Part shown: piece after piece, positions 6,887 through 16,232 of the stretch
How the letters are laid out: every line of letters begins with the position of its first letter
Position numbering within the stretch: the first letter of the stretch is position 1
NCBI RefSeq assembly: GCF_046297595.1
Contig: NZ_JBKBHT010000005.1
Span: 206,124 to 270,123 of the forward strand
From: Ferrovibrio sp046297595
GTDB taxonomy: Bacteria; Pseudomonadota; Alphaproteobacteria; Ferrovibrionales; Ferrovibrionaceae
DNA length: 64,000 bases
Direction of reading: 5' to 3'
Notes under the pieces: model-generated
Seen by the model: only the letters and a program-made list of their open reading frames with translations
Databases searched by the model: none
What the model was told of the DNA's origin: nothing
Made by a program: the position numbers and the translations under genes

Positions 6887-8185
6887 ATGCTTCAGGACAA
6901 AGACCGCATCTTCACCAATCTCTACGGCCAGCAGTCGTGGCGATTGGAATCCGCCCGCAAGCGCGGCGACTGGGATAATACCAAGGCCATCATCGAAAAG
7001 GGCCAGGACTGGATCATCGAGGAGATGAAGAAGTCCGGCCTGCGCGGTCGTGGCGGCGCGGGTTTCCCGACCGGCCTGAAATGGTCGTTTATGCCCAAGC
7101 AGTCGGATGGTCGCCCCAGCTATCTGGTGGTGAATGCCGACGAGGGCGAGCCGGGCACCTGCAAGGACCGCGACATGATGCGGCACGACCCGCACAAGCT
7201 GGTCGAGGGTTGCCTGATCGCCGGCTTCGCCATGCGCGCCAAGGCAGCCTACATCTATATTCGCGGCGAGTTCTACCGCGAGGCCGAGAACCTGCAGGGT
7301 GCCATCGACGAGGCCTATGCGGCCGGCCTGATCGGCAAGAATGCCTGCGGTACGGGCTTTGACTTCGACGTCTTCGTGCATCGCGGCGCCGGCGCCTATA
7401 TCTGCGGCGAGGAAACGGCTCTGATCGAAAGCCTGGAAGGCAAGAAGGGTCAGCCGCGCCTGAAGCCGCCTTTCCCGGCCAACATGGGTGTCTGGGGCTG
7501 CCCCACCACGGTCAACAACGTGGAAAGCATCGCGGTGGTGCCGACCATCCTGCGCCGTGGCGGCGAGTGGTTCGCCGGCATCGGCCGCCCGAACAACACC
7601 GGTACCAAGGTTTTCTGCATCTCCGGCCACGTGAACAAGCCGTGCAACGTGGAAGAGGAGATGGGCATTCCGCTGAAGGAGCTGATCGAGAAGCATGCCG
7701 GCGGCGTGCGCGGCGGCTGGGACAACCTGCTGGCCGTGATCCCGGGCGGTTCGTCGGTGCCGCTGCTGCCCAAGTCGATCTGCGACGACGTGCTGATGGA
7801 TTTCGACAGCCTGCGCGCCCAGCGTTCGGGCCTGGGCACCGCCGCGGTGATCGTGATGGACAAGTCCACCGACATCGTGCGCGCCATCGCCCGCCTGTCG
7901 AAATTCTACAAGCATGAATCCTGCGGCCAGTGCACGCCGTGCCGCGAAGGTACCGGCTGGATGTGGCGCGTGATGGAGCGCCTGGTCGAAGGCCGCGCCG
8001 AGAAGCGCGAGATCGACATGCTGCTCGAAGTCACCACGCAGGTGGAAGGCCATACGATCTGCGCGCTGGGCGATGCCGCAGCGTGGCCGATCCAGGGTCT
8101 GATCCGGCATTTCCGCGGCGAGATCGAGCGCCGCATCGACGCCTACCATTCGGGTTCGCCGGTTCTGCCGGCGGCGGCCGAGTGA
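6887..8185 (+). CDS. nuoF: NADH-quinone oxidoreductase subunit F
   Basis: The NADH-oxidising subunit, 432 residues, where electrons enter complex I. The glycine-rich nucleotide-binding segment GRGGAGFPTGLKW is near residue 45-60, followed by the FMN-binding ADEGEPGTCKDR. The [4Fe-4S] N3 ligands are the CGQCTPCREG triplet near residue 345 and a later Cys in HTICALGDAAAWP. The GEETALIESLEG block is intact. A short gap separates it from nuoE and 33 bases from nuoG. Confidence 0.97.
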   Translation: MLQDKDRIFTNLYGQQSWRLESARKRGDWDNTKAIIEKGQDWIIEEMKKSGLRGRGGAGFPTGLKWSFMPKQSDGRPSYLVVNADEGEPGTCKDRDMMRHDPHKLVEGCLIAGFAMRAKAAYIYIRGEFYREAENLQGAIDEAYAAGLIGKNACGTGFDFDVFVHRGAGAYICGEETALIESLEGKKGQPRLKPPFPANMGVWGCPTTVNNVESIAVVPTILRRGGEWFAGIGRPNNTGTKVFCISGHVNKPCNVEEEMGIPLKELIEKHAGGVRGGWDNLLAVIPGGSSVPLLPKSICDDVLMDFDSLRAQRSGLGTAAVIVMDKSTDIVRAIARLSKFYKHESCGQCTPCREGTGWMWRVMERLVEGRAEKREIDMLLEVTTQVEGHTICALGDAAAWPIQGLIRHFRGEIERRIDAYHSGSPVLPAAAE

Positions 8186-8218
8186 CGGCTGGCTGAGTAG
8201 GCGGGGAAGGGTACAAGC

Positions 8219-10282
8219 ATGCCCAAGTTGACCATCGACGGCATCGAAGTGACGGTTGATCCCGGCACCACCGTGCTGCAGGCCTGCGAGCTGGCCGGCA
8301 AGGAAATTCCGCGCTTCTGCTATCACGAGCGCCTGACCATCGCCGGCAATTGCCGCATGTGCCTGGTCGAGCAGGAGAAGGCACCGAAGCCGATCGCGTC
8401 CTGCGCGATGCCGGCCGCCGACGGCATGGTGATCCACACTGACTCGCCGATGGTCAAGAAGGCCCGCGAAGGCGTGATGGAATTCCTGCTGATCAACCAT
8501 CCGCTGGATTGCCCGATCTGCGACCAGGGCGGCGAGTGCGACCTGCAGGACCAGGCCATGGGCTATGGCCGCGGGGCCTCGCGCTACGACGAGAACAAGC
8601 GCGCGGTCAAAGACAAATACATGGGTCCGCTGGTCGAAACGGTGATGACCCGCTGCATCCATTGCACCCGCTGCGTGCGCTTCGTCACCGAAGTGGCCGG
8701 TGTGCCGGAACTCGGCGCCATCGGCCGCGGCGAGGACATGCAGATCACCACCTATCTGGAAAAGGCGATGACGTCGGAGCTGTCCGGCAACGTGATCGAC
8801 CTCTGCCCGGTGGGCGCGCTGACCTCCAAGCCCTACGCCTTCACGGCCCGCTCATGGGAACTGCGCAAGACCGAAAGCGTCGATGCCATGGATGCCGTCG
8901 GCGCGAATATCCGCGTCGACGTGCGTGGCCGCGAGGTGATGCGTATCCTGCCGCGCCTGAACGAAGACGTGAACGAGGAATGGCTCTCCGACAAGGGCCG
9001 CTTCGCCTATGACGGCCTGAAGGCCCGCCGCCTCGACCGTCCCTATGTGCGCAAGAACGGCAAGCTGCAGGAAGCCAGCTGGAGCGAGGCCTTTGCCGCC
9101 GTCGCCGCCGGCCTGAAGGGCCTGGCCGGCAATCAGGTCGCGGCGATTGCCGGCGATCTGGCCTGCGCCGAAAGTGTCGTTGCGCTGAAGGACCTGATGG
9201 ACAAGCTGGGCTCGGCCAACCTCGATTGCCGCCAGGATGGCGCGAAGATCGACCCGGCCCAGCGCGCCGGCTACATCTTCAACAGCGGGATTGCCGGCAT
9301 CGACGAGGCTGATGCGATCCTGATCGTGGGCAGCAATCCGCGTCGCGAAGCCGCCCTGATCAACGCCCGTATCCGCAAGCGCTACCTCACCGGCAAGGTG
9401 AAGATCGGCCTGATCGGCGAGCAGGCACAGCTGACCTACAAGTACGATTACCTTGGCGCCGGTCCGGCCACGCTGAAGGATATCGCCGAGGGCCGTCATG
9501 CCTTTGCGGACGTTCTGAAGGGCGCGCAGAAGCCGATGCTGATCCTGGGGCAGGGCGCGATTGCCCGTGCCGATGGCGCCGCGATCCTGGCACTGGCGAA
9601 ACAGGTCGCCGATGGCTGTGGCCTCGTGAAGGACGGCTGGAACGGCTTCAACATGCTGCATACCGCCGCCGCCCGTGTGGGCGCGCTCGACCTGGGCTTC
9701 GTTCCGGGGCAGGGCGGCAAGGACGTGACCGGCATCATGGCCGGCGCGCAGGCGGGCGAGATCAAGGCCGTTTACCTGCTCGGTGCCGATGAGATCGACA
9801 TGGCCAAGCTCGGCTCGGCTTTCGTGATCTATCAGGGTAGCCACGGCGATGCCGGTGCGAAGCGCGCCGACGTGATCCTGCCGGGCGCCGCTTATACCGA
9901 AAAGGATGCCACCTGGGTGAACACGGAAGGCCGCGTGCAGCTCGGCCGCCGCGCCGCCGCACCTCCGGGCGAGGCACGTGAGGACTGGGCGATCATTCGC
10001 GCGCTGTCTGACGTGCTCGGTCAGACACTGCCTTACGACAATCTGGGCATGCTGCGCCGGCGCATGCTGCAGGCCGCGCCGCATTTCGGTGCCGTCGACA
10101 AGCTCACCACGGCCGCCTGGGGCAATTTCGGCGCGGCCGGCGCGGTGAGCGATCTGCCGTTCGTGTCGCCGGTGGCCGATTTCTACCTGACCAATCCGAT
10201 CGCCCGCGCCTCGGCGACGATGGCCGAATGCTCGGCCCTCGCACGCGGCGCTGCCATGCCGAAGACGGGTACCCATGACTGA
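8219..10282 (+). CDS. nuoG: NADH-quinone oxidoreductase subunit G
   Basis: The 75 kDa-type subunit, 687 residues, carrying a chain of iron-sulfur clusters. An N-terminal [2Fe-2S] domain holds ligands in CYHERLTIAGNCRMCLVE. A His-Cys3 site follows in HPLDCPICDQGGECDLQD and a [4Fe-4S] site in CIHCTRCVRF. The long C-terminal molybdopterin-oxidoreductase-like domain is catalytically inert in the family. The extra cluster N7 found in some enterobacteria is not evident. The gene ends inside nuoH with an 8-base overlap. Confidence 0.97.
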   Translation: MPKLTIDGIEVTVDPGTTVLQACELAGKEIPRFCYHERLTIAGNCRMCLVEQEKAPKPIASCAMPAADGMVIHTDSPMVKKAREGVMEFLLINHPLDCPICDQGGECDLQDQAMGYGRGASRYDENKRAVKDKYMGPLVETVMTRCIHCTRCVRFVTEVAGVPELGAIGRGEDMQITTYLEKAMTSELSGNVIDLCPVGALTSKPYAFTARSWELRKTESVDAMDAVGANIRVDVRGREVMRILPRLNEDVNEEWLSDKGRFAYDGLKARRLDRPYVRKNGKLQEASWSEAFAAVAAGLKGLAGNQVAAIAGDLACAESVVALKDLMDKLGSANLDCRQDGAKIDPAQRAGYIFNSGIAGIDEADAILIVGSNPRREAALINARIRKRYLTGKVKIGLIGEQAQLTYKYDYLGAGPATLKDIAEGRHAFADVLKGAQKPMLILGQGAIARADGAAILALAKQVADGCGLVKDGWNGFNMLHTAAARVGALDLGFVPGQGGKDVTGIMAGAQAGEIKAVYLLGADEIDMAKLGSAFVIYQGSHGDAGAKRADVILPGAAYTEKDATWVNTEGRVQLGRRAAAPPGEAREDWAIIRALSDVLGQTLPYDNLGMLRRRMLQAAPHFGAVDKLTTAAWGNFGAAGAVSDLPFVSPVADFYLTNPIARASATMAECSALARGAAMPKTGTHD

Positions 10283-11306
10283 CGCTTTCTGGAACACGCT
10301 CTGGACCGGCTACGTCTTTCCGGGCGGCCTGATCCTCGTCCACATCTTGATGCTGACGGTGCCGCTGCTGATCGCGGTGGCCTACCTGACGCTGATGGAG
10401 CGCAAGGTGCTGGCGGCGATGTCGCTGCGCATGGGCCCGAACGTGGTCGGTCCCTTCGGCCTGCTGCAGCCCTTTGCCGATGCTGCCAAGCTGATCTTCA
10501 AGGAAACCATCATCCCCTCGGGCGCGAACAAGTTCCTGTTCATCATGGCGCCATGCATCACCTTCATCCTGGCGCTGATCGCCTGGGCGGTGATCCCAGT
10601 GGCGGAAGGCTGGGTGATCGCCAACATCAATGTGGGCGTGCTGTACCTCTTCGCGATCTCATCGCTGGGCGTCTATGGCATCATCATCGCCGGCTGGTCG
10701 TCGAATTCGCGCTACGCCTTCCTCGGTGCGCTGCGCTCCTCGGCGCAGATGGTGTCCTACGAAGTCTCGATGGGCTTCGTGATCATCACCGTGCTGCTCT
10801 GCGTCGGTTCGCTCAATCTCTCGGCCATCGTGGAAGCGCAGAAGACGGTGTGGTTCGCCCTGCCGCTGTTCCCGATGTTCATTGTGTTCTTCATCTCGGC
10901 CCTGGCCGAGACCAACCGCCATCCCTTCGACCTGCCCGAGGCCGAAGCCGAACTGGTCGCCGGTTATCAGGTCGAATATTCGTCGATGACCTTCGCCCTG
11001 TTCTTCCTGGGCGAATACGCGAACATGATCCTGATGTCGGGCATGACCACGATCCTGTTCCTCGGTGGCTGGCTGCCACCGTTCGACATCGCGCCCTTCA
11101 ACTGGATTCCGGGCATCGTCTGGTTCTGCCTGAAAATCTTCCTGCTGCTGTTCGTGTTCATTTGGGTGCGCGCCACCGTGCCGCGCTACCGTTACGACCA
11201 GCTGATGCGTCTGGGCTGGAAGGTGTTCCTGCCGTTTTCGCTGTTCTGGGTGGTGGCCACCGCGGGCGTTCTCGTCGCCTTCGACCTGCTGCCGAAAGGG
11301 GTGTAA
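10275..11306 (+). CDS. nuoH: NADH-quinone oxidoreductase subunit H
   Basis: A membrane subunit of 343 residues with about eight hydrophobic helices; it forms the quinone tunnel together with NuoB and NuoD. Recognisable blocks are LMERKVLAAMSLRMGPN with the GPFGLLQPFADAAKL loop, the SSNSRYAFLGALRSSAQM segment, and ETNRHPFDLPEAEAELVAGY, whose acidic residues are linked to proton coupling. The start overlaps nuoG by 8 bases, so coupled translation is likely. Confidence 0.97.
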   Translation: MTDAFWNTLWTGYVFPGGLILVHILMLTVPLLIAVAYLTLMERKVLAAMSLRMGPNVVGPFGLLQPFADAAKLIFKETIIPSGANKFLFIMAPCITFILALIAWAVIPVAEGWVIANINVGVLYLFAISSLGVYGIIIAGWSSNSRYAFLGALRSSAQMVSYEVSMGFVIITVLLCVGSLNLSAIVEAQKTVWFALPLFPMFIVFFISALAETNRHPFDLPEAEAELVAGYQVEYSSMTFALFFLGEYANMILMSGMTTILFLGGWLPPFDIAPFNWIPGIVWFCLKIFLLLFVFIWVRATVPRYRYDQLMRLGWKVFLPFSLFWVVATAGVLVAFDLLPKGV

Positions 11307-11309
11307 GCC

Positions 11310-11798
11310 ATGGCTCTGCTTGACCGCGGTGCCCGCTCGATCTTCCTCTGGGAAGTGGTGAAGGGGCTTGGCCTGACCTTCAGCTACATGTTCAAGAAGC
11401 GGGCCACCATCAACTATCCCTATGAAAAGGGTCCGTTGGGGCCGCGTTTCCGCGGCGAGCATGCGCTGCGCCGCTACGCCAACGGCGAAGAGCGCTGCAT
11501 CGCGTGCAAGCTGTGTGAGGCGATCTGCCCGGCCCAGGCCATCACCATCGAGGCCGAGCCGCGCGAAGATGGTTCGCGCCGCACCACGCGCTACGACATC
11601 GACATGACTAAGTGCATCTATTGCGGCTTCTGCCAGGAAGCCTGCCCGGTGGATGCCATCGTCGAGGGGCCGAATTTCGAGTTCGCCACCGAGACCCGCG
11701 AAGAGCTGTTCTACAACAAGGACAAGCTGCTCGCGAATGGCGAACGCTGGGAATACGAGATTTCGCGCAATATCGCCGCTGACGCGCCGTACCGCTGA
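11310..11798 (+). CDS. nuoI: NADH-quinone oxidoreductase subunit I
   Basis: The TYKY-type subunit, 162 residues, with two [4Fe-4S] clusters (N6a and N6b) leading to NuoB. Both ferredoxin motifs are intact: CIACKLCEAICP near residue 63 and CIYCGFCQEACP near residue 102, each with the extra Cys-Pro. The amphipathic N-terminus (FLWEVVKGLGLTFSYMFKKR) anchors it to the membrane arm. It starts three bases after the nuoH stop. Confidence 0.97.
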   Translation: MALLDRGARSIFLWEVVKGLGLTFSYMFKKRATINYPYEKGPLGPRFRGEHALRRYANGEERCIACKLCEAICPAQAITIEAEPREDGSRRTTRYDIDMTKCIYCGFCQEACPVDAIVEGPNFEFATETREELFYNKDKLLANGERWEYEISRNIAADAPYR

Positions 11799-11824
11799 GC
11801 GCATCGCAGGCGAGGGGGTAAACT

Positions 11825-12439
11825 ATGATCATCCAGGCCTTGGCCTTCTACCTGTTCGCAGCGATCACCGTCGCCTCCGGCTTCATGGTGATCGCCTCGC
11901 GTAACCCGGTGCATTCCGTGCTGTTCCTCATCCTGGCCTTCTTCAACGCGGCCGGGCTGTTCGTGCTGATGGGTGCGGAATTCCTCGGCATGATCCTGGT
12001 GATCGTCTATGTCGGCGCCGTGGCGGTGCTGTTCCTCTTCGTGGTGATGATGCTCGACATCAATTTCGTCGAGCTGCGCCAGGGCTTCCTGCAATACCTG
12101 CCGATCGGCGGCCTGATCGGCCTGATCCTGCTGGTCGAACTGGCCCTGGTGCTGGGCGGCTGGGTGATCACCCCAGCGGCCAAGTCGGTCGCCACCGATC
12201 CGATCCCACCGCTTGACCAGGTGACCAATACCCACGCGCTCGGTGCCGTGCTCTATACCAAGTACATCTACCTGTTCCAGGGCGCCGGCCTGATCCTGCT
12301 GGTCGCCATGATCGGCGCCATCGTGCTGACCCTGCGCTCACGTCCGGGCGTGAAGCGCCAGAGCATCTCCGAGCAGGTCAGCCGCCCGCGCGATGCCGCG
12401 GTGGCGATCCGCAAGGTCGAGCCGAGGAAGGGAATCTGA
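11825..12439 (+). CDS. nuoJ: NADH-quinone oxidoreductase subunit J
   Basis: A membrane subunit of 204 residues with five hydrophobic helices. The family signature is the third helix region, LMGAEFLGMILVIVYVGAVAVLFLFVVMML, which includes the pi-bulge residues in known structures. The basic C-terminal tail is cytoplasmic. An AGGGGG site precedes the ATG, and nuoK begins two bases after its stop. Confidence 0.95.
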   Translation: MIIQALAFYLFAAITVASGFMVIASRNPVHSVLFLILAFFNAAGLFVLMGAEFLGMILVIVYVGAVAVLFLFVVMMLDINFVELRQGFLQYLPIGGLIGLILLVELALVLGGWVITPAAKSVATDPIPPLDQVTNTHALGAVLYTKYIYLFQGAGLILLVAMIGAIVLTLRSRPGVKRQSISEQVSRPRDAAVAIRKVEPRKGI

Positions 12440-12441
12440 CC

Positions 12442-12750
12442 ATGACCATCGGCCTCGGGCATTACCTCACCGTCGCGGCGATCCTGTTCACGCTTGGGAT
12501 CATCGGCATTTTCCTGAACCGCAAGAACGTGATCGTCATCCTGATGTCGATCGAACTAATGCTGCTGGCGGTGAACCTGAACCTGGTGGCGTTTTCCACC
12601 CACCTGAACGATCTGGTCGGCCAGGTCTTCGCGCTGTTCGTGCTCACCGTCGCGGCGGGCGAGGCGGCGATCGGGCTGGCCATCCTGGTGGTCTATTTCC
12701 GCAACCGCGGCACCATCGCGGTTGAAGACATCAACATGATGAAGGGCTGA
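12442..12750 (+). CDS. nuoK: NADH-quinone oxidoreductase subunit K
   Basis: The MrpC-like membrane subunit, 102 residues, with three helices. The proton-channel glutamates conserved in the family are visible in LMSIELMLLAVNLN and in AAGEAAIGLAILVV. Length and spacing are standard. It lies between nuoJ and nuoL with gaps of 2 and 7 bases. Confidence 0.97.
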   Translation: MTIGLGHYLTVAAILFTLGIIGIFLNRKNVIVILMSIELMLLAVNLNLVAFSTHLNDLVGQVFALFVLTVAAGEAAIGLAILVVYFRNRGTIAVEDINMMKG

Positions 12751-12757
12751 GGCGGCG

Positions 12758-14692
12758 ATGACGATGTACCATCTGATCGTTTTCCTGCCCCTGCTAGCCG
12801 CGATCATCGCCGGCTTCTTCGGGCGCCGCATCGGCGATGTTGCCGCCATGGCGGTCACCTGCGCCGGCGTCATCATCTCGGCCATTCTGTCCTGGGTTGC
12901 CTTCTACCTGGTTATTTCAAAGGGCCAGGTCGAAGTCGTGAAGGTGCTGGACTGGATCGATTCCGGCAGCTTCAGTGTCGACTGGGCGCTGAAGATCGAC
13001 CAGCTCACCGCCGTCATGCTGGTGGTGGTCAATACCGTGTCGGCCGTCGTGCATGTCTACAGCGTCGGCTACATGAGTCACGACGAGCACCGACCGCGCT
13101 TCTTCGCCTATCTGTCGCTGTTCACCTTCGCCATGCTGATGCTGGTGACGGCCGATAACTTCGTGCAGCTCTATATGGGCTGGGAAGGCGTGGGCCTGGC
13201 CTCCTACCTGCTGATCGGTTTCTGGTTCAAGAAGCCATCGGCCAATGCCGCCGCCATCAAGGCCTTCGTGGTCAACCGCGTCGGCGATTTCGGCTTCGCG
13301 CTCGGCATCTTCGCGCTGTTCCTGGCCACCGGCTCGGTCACTTTCGATGCCGTGTTCCAGGCCGCGCCGGATCTGGCCGGCAAGACCTTCCATTTCCTGT
13401 GGAAGGACTGGGACATCCTGACGGTCGCGACTTTCCTGCTTTTCCTGGGCGCCATGGGCAAGTCGGCCCAGCTTGGCCTCCATACCTGGCTGCCGGATGC
13501 CATGGAAGGCCCGACCCCGGTTTCGGCCCTGATCCACGCCGCGACGATGGTCACCGCTGGCGTCTTCATGGTGGCGCGCTGCTCACCGCTGTTCGAATAC
13601 GCGCCTGACACGCTGGCCTTCGTGGCCGTGATCGGCGCCAGCACAGCCTTCTTCGCCGCCACCGTCGGTCTGGCGCAGAACGACATCAAGCGCGTGATCG
13701 CCTATTCGACCTGCTCGCAGCTCGGCTACATGTTCTTCGCGCTGGGCGTTTCGGCCTATCCGGCCGCGATCTTCCACCTGTTCACCCACGCCTTCTTCAA
13801 GGCGCTGCTGTTCCTCGGTGCCGGCTCGGTGATCCATGCCGTAAGCGGCGAGCAGGACATGCGCAACATGGGCGGCCTGTGGAAGCACATCAAGATCACC
13901 TACGCGATGATGTGGATCGGCTCGCTCGCGCTGGCCGGTTTCCCGATCTTCGCCGGCTATTATTCCAAGGACATGATCCTGGAAGTGGCCTATGCCGCCG
14001 GCGGGGTGGGCACCTATGCCTATGTGCTGGGCATGGCCGCCGCCATCCTGACGGCCTTCTATTCCTGGCGCCTGCTGTTCATGACCTTCCATGGCGAGCC
14101 GCGGGCCGATCATCACGTGATGGAGCACGTGCATGAAAGCCCGATGGTGATGCTGCTGCCGCTGTTCGTGCTGGCTTTCGGCGCGGTGTTCGCCGGCATC
14201 GCCTTCCACGACGGTTTCATCGGCCATCACTGGAAGGAATTCTGGGGCAACTCGATCCTGATCCTGGAAAACCACAAGGCGATGGACGAGGCGCATAACG
14301 TGCCCTTCCTGGTCAAGGTCGGTCCGATCATCGTCGGTGTCATCGGCATCGCCATCGCCTGGCTGGCCTATATCCGCGATACCAGCCTGCCGGTGGCCGC
14401 CGCCAAGCAGCACCGGATGCTGCATCAGTTTCTGCTGAACAAGTGGTATTTCGACGAGCTGTACGACCGCATCTTCGTGCGGCCGTCATTCTGGCTCGGC
14501 CGCCTGTTCTGGAAGGGCGGCGACGGCAAGATCATCGACGGCCTCGGGCCGGACGGGCTTGCCGCCACCGTGGTGCGGCTGGCCAAGCGGGCCTCGATCC
14601 TGCAGACCGGCTATGTCTATCACTATGCCTTCGCCATGCTGATCGGCGTGGCGGCGCTGGTGACCTATTTCTTCAGTGCGATGGGGCACTAA
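12758..14692 (+). CDS. nuoL: NADH-quinone oxidoreductase subunit L
   Basis: The distal proton-pumping antiporter-like subunit, 644 residues. The family block MGWEGVGLASYLLIGFW contains the conserved glutamate, and KSAQLGLHTWLPDAMEGPTPVSALIHAATMV contains the lysine-histidine channel line. The C-terminal part includes the long lateral helix and a final hydrophobic segment. The stop lies 4 bases before the chosen nuoM start. Confidence 0.97.
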   Translation: MTMYHLIVFLPLLAAIIAGFFGRRIGDVAAMAVTCAGVIISAILSWVAFYLVISKGQVEVVKVLDWIDSGSFSVDWALKIDQLTAVMLVVVNTVSAVVHVYSVGYMSHDEHRPRFFAYLSLFTFAMLMLVTADNFVQLYMGWEGVGLASYLLIGFWFKKPSANAAAIKAFVVNRVGDFGFALGIFALFLATGSVTFDAVFQAAPDLAGKTFHFLWKDWDILTVATFLLFLGAMGKSAQLGLHTWLPDAMEGPTPVSALIHAATMVTAGVFMVARCSPLFEYAPDTLAFVAVIGASTAFFAATVGLAQNDIKRVIAYSTCSQLGYMFFALGVSAYPAAIFHLFTHAFFKALLFLGAGSVIHAVSGEQDMRNMGGLWKHIKITYAMMWIGSLALAGFPIFAGYYSKDMILEVAYAAGGVGTYAYVLGMAAAILTAFYSWRLLFMTFHGEPRADHHVMEHVHESPMVMLLPLFVLAFGAVFAGIAFHDGFIGHHWKEFWGNSILILENHKAMDEAHNVPFLVKVGPIIVGVIGIAIAWLAYIRDTSLPVAAAKQHRMLHQFLLNKWYFDELYDRIFVRPSFWLGRLFWKGGDGKIIDGLGPDGLAATVVRLAKRASILQTGYVYHYAFAMLIGVAALVTYFFSAMGH

Positions 14693-14696
14693 TCCG

Positions 14697-16211
14697 ATGT
14701 CGAGCATGCCCTTGCTGTCCATCGTCACCTTCCTCCCGCTGGCGGGCGCCGCCTTCATCTTCCTGGCCCGCGGGCCGGAGGAGATCGTGGCCCGCAACGC
14801 CCGCGCGGTCGCGCTGTGGACCACCACGATCACCTTCGCGGTCTCGCTGCTGATCTGGCTGAATTTCGACAATTCGACTGCCGCCTTCCAGTTCGTCGAA
14901 AAGACCGCCTGGGTCGCGTCCGGCATCAACTACCATATGGGCGTCGACGGCATCTCGATGCTGTTCGTCATCCTCACCACCTTCCTGATGCCGTTCTGCA
15001 TCCTGGCCTCGTGGGAAGCCATCGAGACCCGCGTCAAGGAATACATGATCGCCTTCCTGGTCATGGAAACCCTGATGATCGGCGTGTTCTGCGCGCTCGA
15101 CCTGGTGCTGTTCTACCTGTTCTTCGAAGCCGGCCTGATCCCGATGTTCCTGATCATCGGCATCTGGGGCGGTAAGCGCCGCATCTATGCCAGCTTCAAG
15201 TTCTTCCTCTACACGCTGCTCGGCTCGGTGCTGATGCTGCTGGCGATCCTGTATATGTATTTCACCGCTGGCACGACCGACATCCCCAGCCTGATGAAGA
15301 CCGGGCTGTTCTCGGCGCAGGCGCAGACATGGTTGTGGCTGGCCTTCTTTGCCTCGTTTGCCGTGAAGATGCCGATGTGGCCGGTGCATACCTGGCTGCC
15401 GGACGCGCACGTCGAGGCGCCGACCGCCGGCTCGGTGATCCTGGCCGCCGTACTGCTGAAGATGGGCGGTTACGGCTTCCTGCGCTTCTCGCTGCCGATG
15501 TTTCCGCTGGCCAGCGAGTATTTCGCGCCCTTCGTCTTTGCGCTCAGCGTGATCGCCATCGTCTATGCCTCGCTGGTGGCGCTGGTGCAGGAGGACATGA
15601 AGAAGCTGATCGCCTATTCGTCGGTGGCCCATATGGGCTTCGTCACCATGGGCATCTTCACCTTCAACACCCAGGGCATCGAGGGCGCGATCTTCCAGAT
15701 GCTCAGCCACGGCATCGTGTCGGGCGCGCTGTTCCTCTGCGTCGGCGTGGTCTACGACCGCCTGCATACCCGCGAGATCGCGCGCTATGGCGGCCTGGTC
15801 AACAACATGCCGAAATACGCCTTTGTCTTCATGCTGTTCACCATGGCCAATGTGGGCCTGCCGGGCACCGGCGGGTTCGTGGGTGAACTGCTCACCCTGG
15901 TCGGTGCCTTCCAGGCCAACACCTGGGTGGCTCTGATCGCCACCTCGGGCGTGATCTTCGCCGCCGCATATGCGCTCTGGCTGTATCGCCGCGTGGTGTT
16001 CGGCGAGCTGACGAAGGCCGACCTGAAGGCGCTGGTCGATCTCAGCCCGCGCGAGATCGCGATCTTCGCCCCGCTGGTGATCATGACCCTGTGGATGGGC
16101 ATCTATCCGGCGCCTTTCTTCGATGTGATCGCCGCTTCGGCCAAGCACCTGCTGGAACAGCATCAGACCGCGCTTGCCGCCGCCAAGGCGGTAGCGACCG
16201 CCGCCCGATAG
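14697..16211 (+). CDS. nuoM: NADH-quinone oxidoreductase subunit M
   Basis: An antiporter-like proton-pumping subunit of 504 residues. Key blocks are FFEAGLIPMFLIIGIWGG with the channel glutamate, then AVKMPMWPVHTWLPDAHVEAPTAGSVILAA with the lysine and histidines. About fourteen membrane segments can be counted. I chose the ATG at 14697. An in-frame ATG at 14676 would overlap nuoL by 17 bases and adds seven non-hydrophobic residues, while one at 14706 is also possible. Confidence 0.96.
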   Translation: MSSMPLLSIVTFLPLAGAAFIFLARGPEEIVARNARAVALWTTTITFAVSLLIWLNFDNSTAAFQFVEKTAWVASGINYHMGVDGISMLFVILTTFLMPFCILASWEAIETRVKEYMIAFLVMETLMIGVFCALDLVLFYLFFEAGLIPMFLIIGIWGGKRRIYASFKFFLYTLLGSVLMLLAILYMYFTAGTTDIPSLMKTGLFSAQAQTWLWLAFFASFAVKMPMWPVHTWLPDAHVEAPTAGSVILAAVLLKMGGYGFLRFSLPMFPLASEYFAPFVFALSVIAIVYASLVALVQEDMKKLIAYSSVAHMGFVTMGIFTFNTQGIEGAIFQMLSHGIVSGALFLCVGVVYDRLHTREIARYGGLVNNMPKYAFVFMLFTMANVGLPGTGGFVGELLTLVGAFQANTWVALIATSGVIFAAAYALWLYRRVVFGELTKADLKALVDLSPREIAIFAPLVIMTLWMGIYPAPFFDVIAASAKHLLEQHQTALAAAKAVATAAR

Positions 16212-16232
16212 AGCGGAAGAGGAGTTCGACCC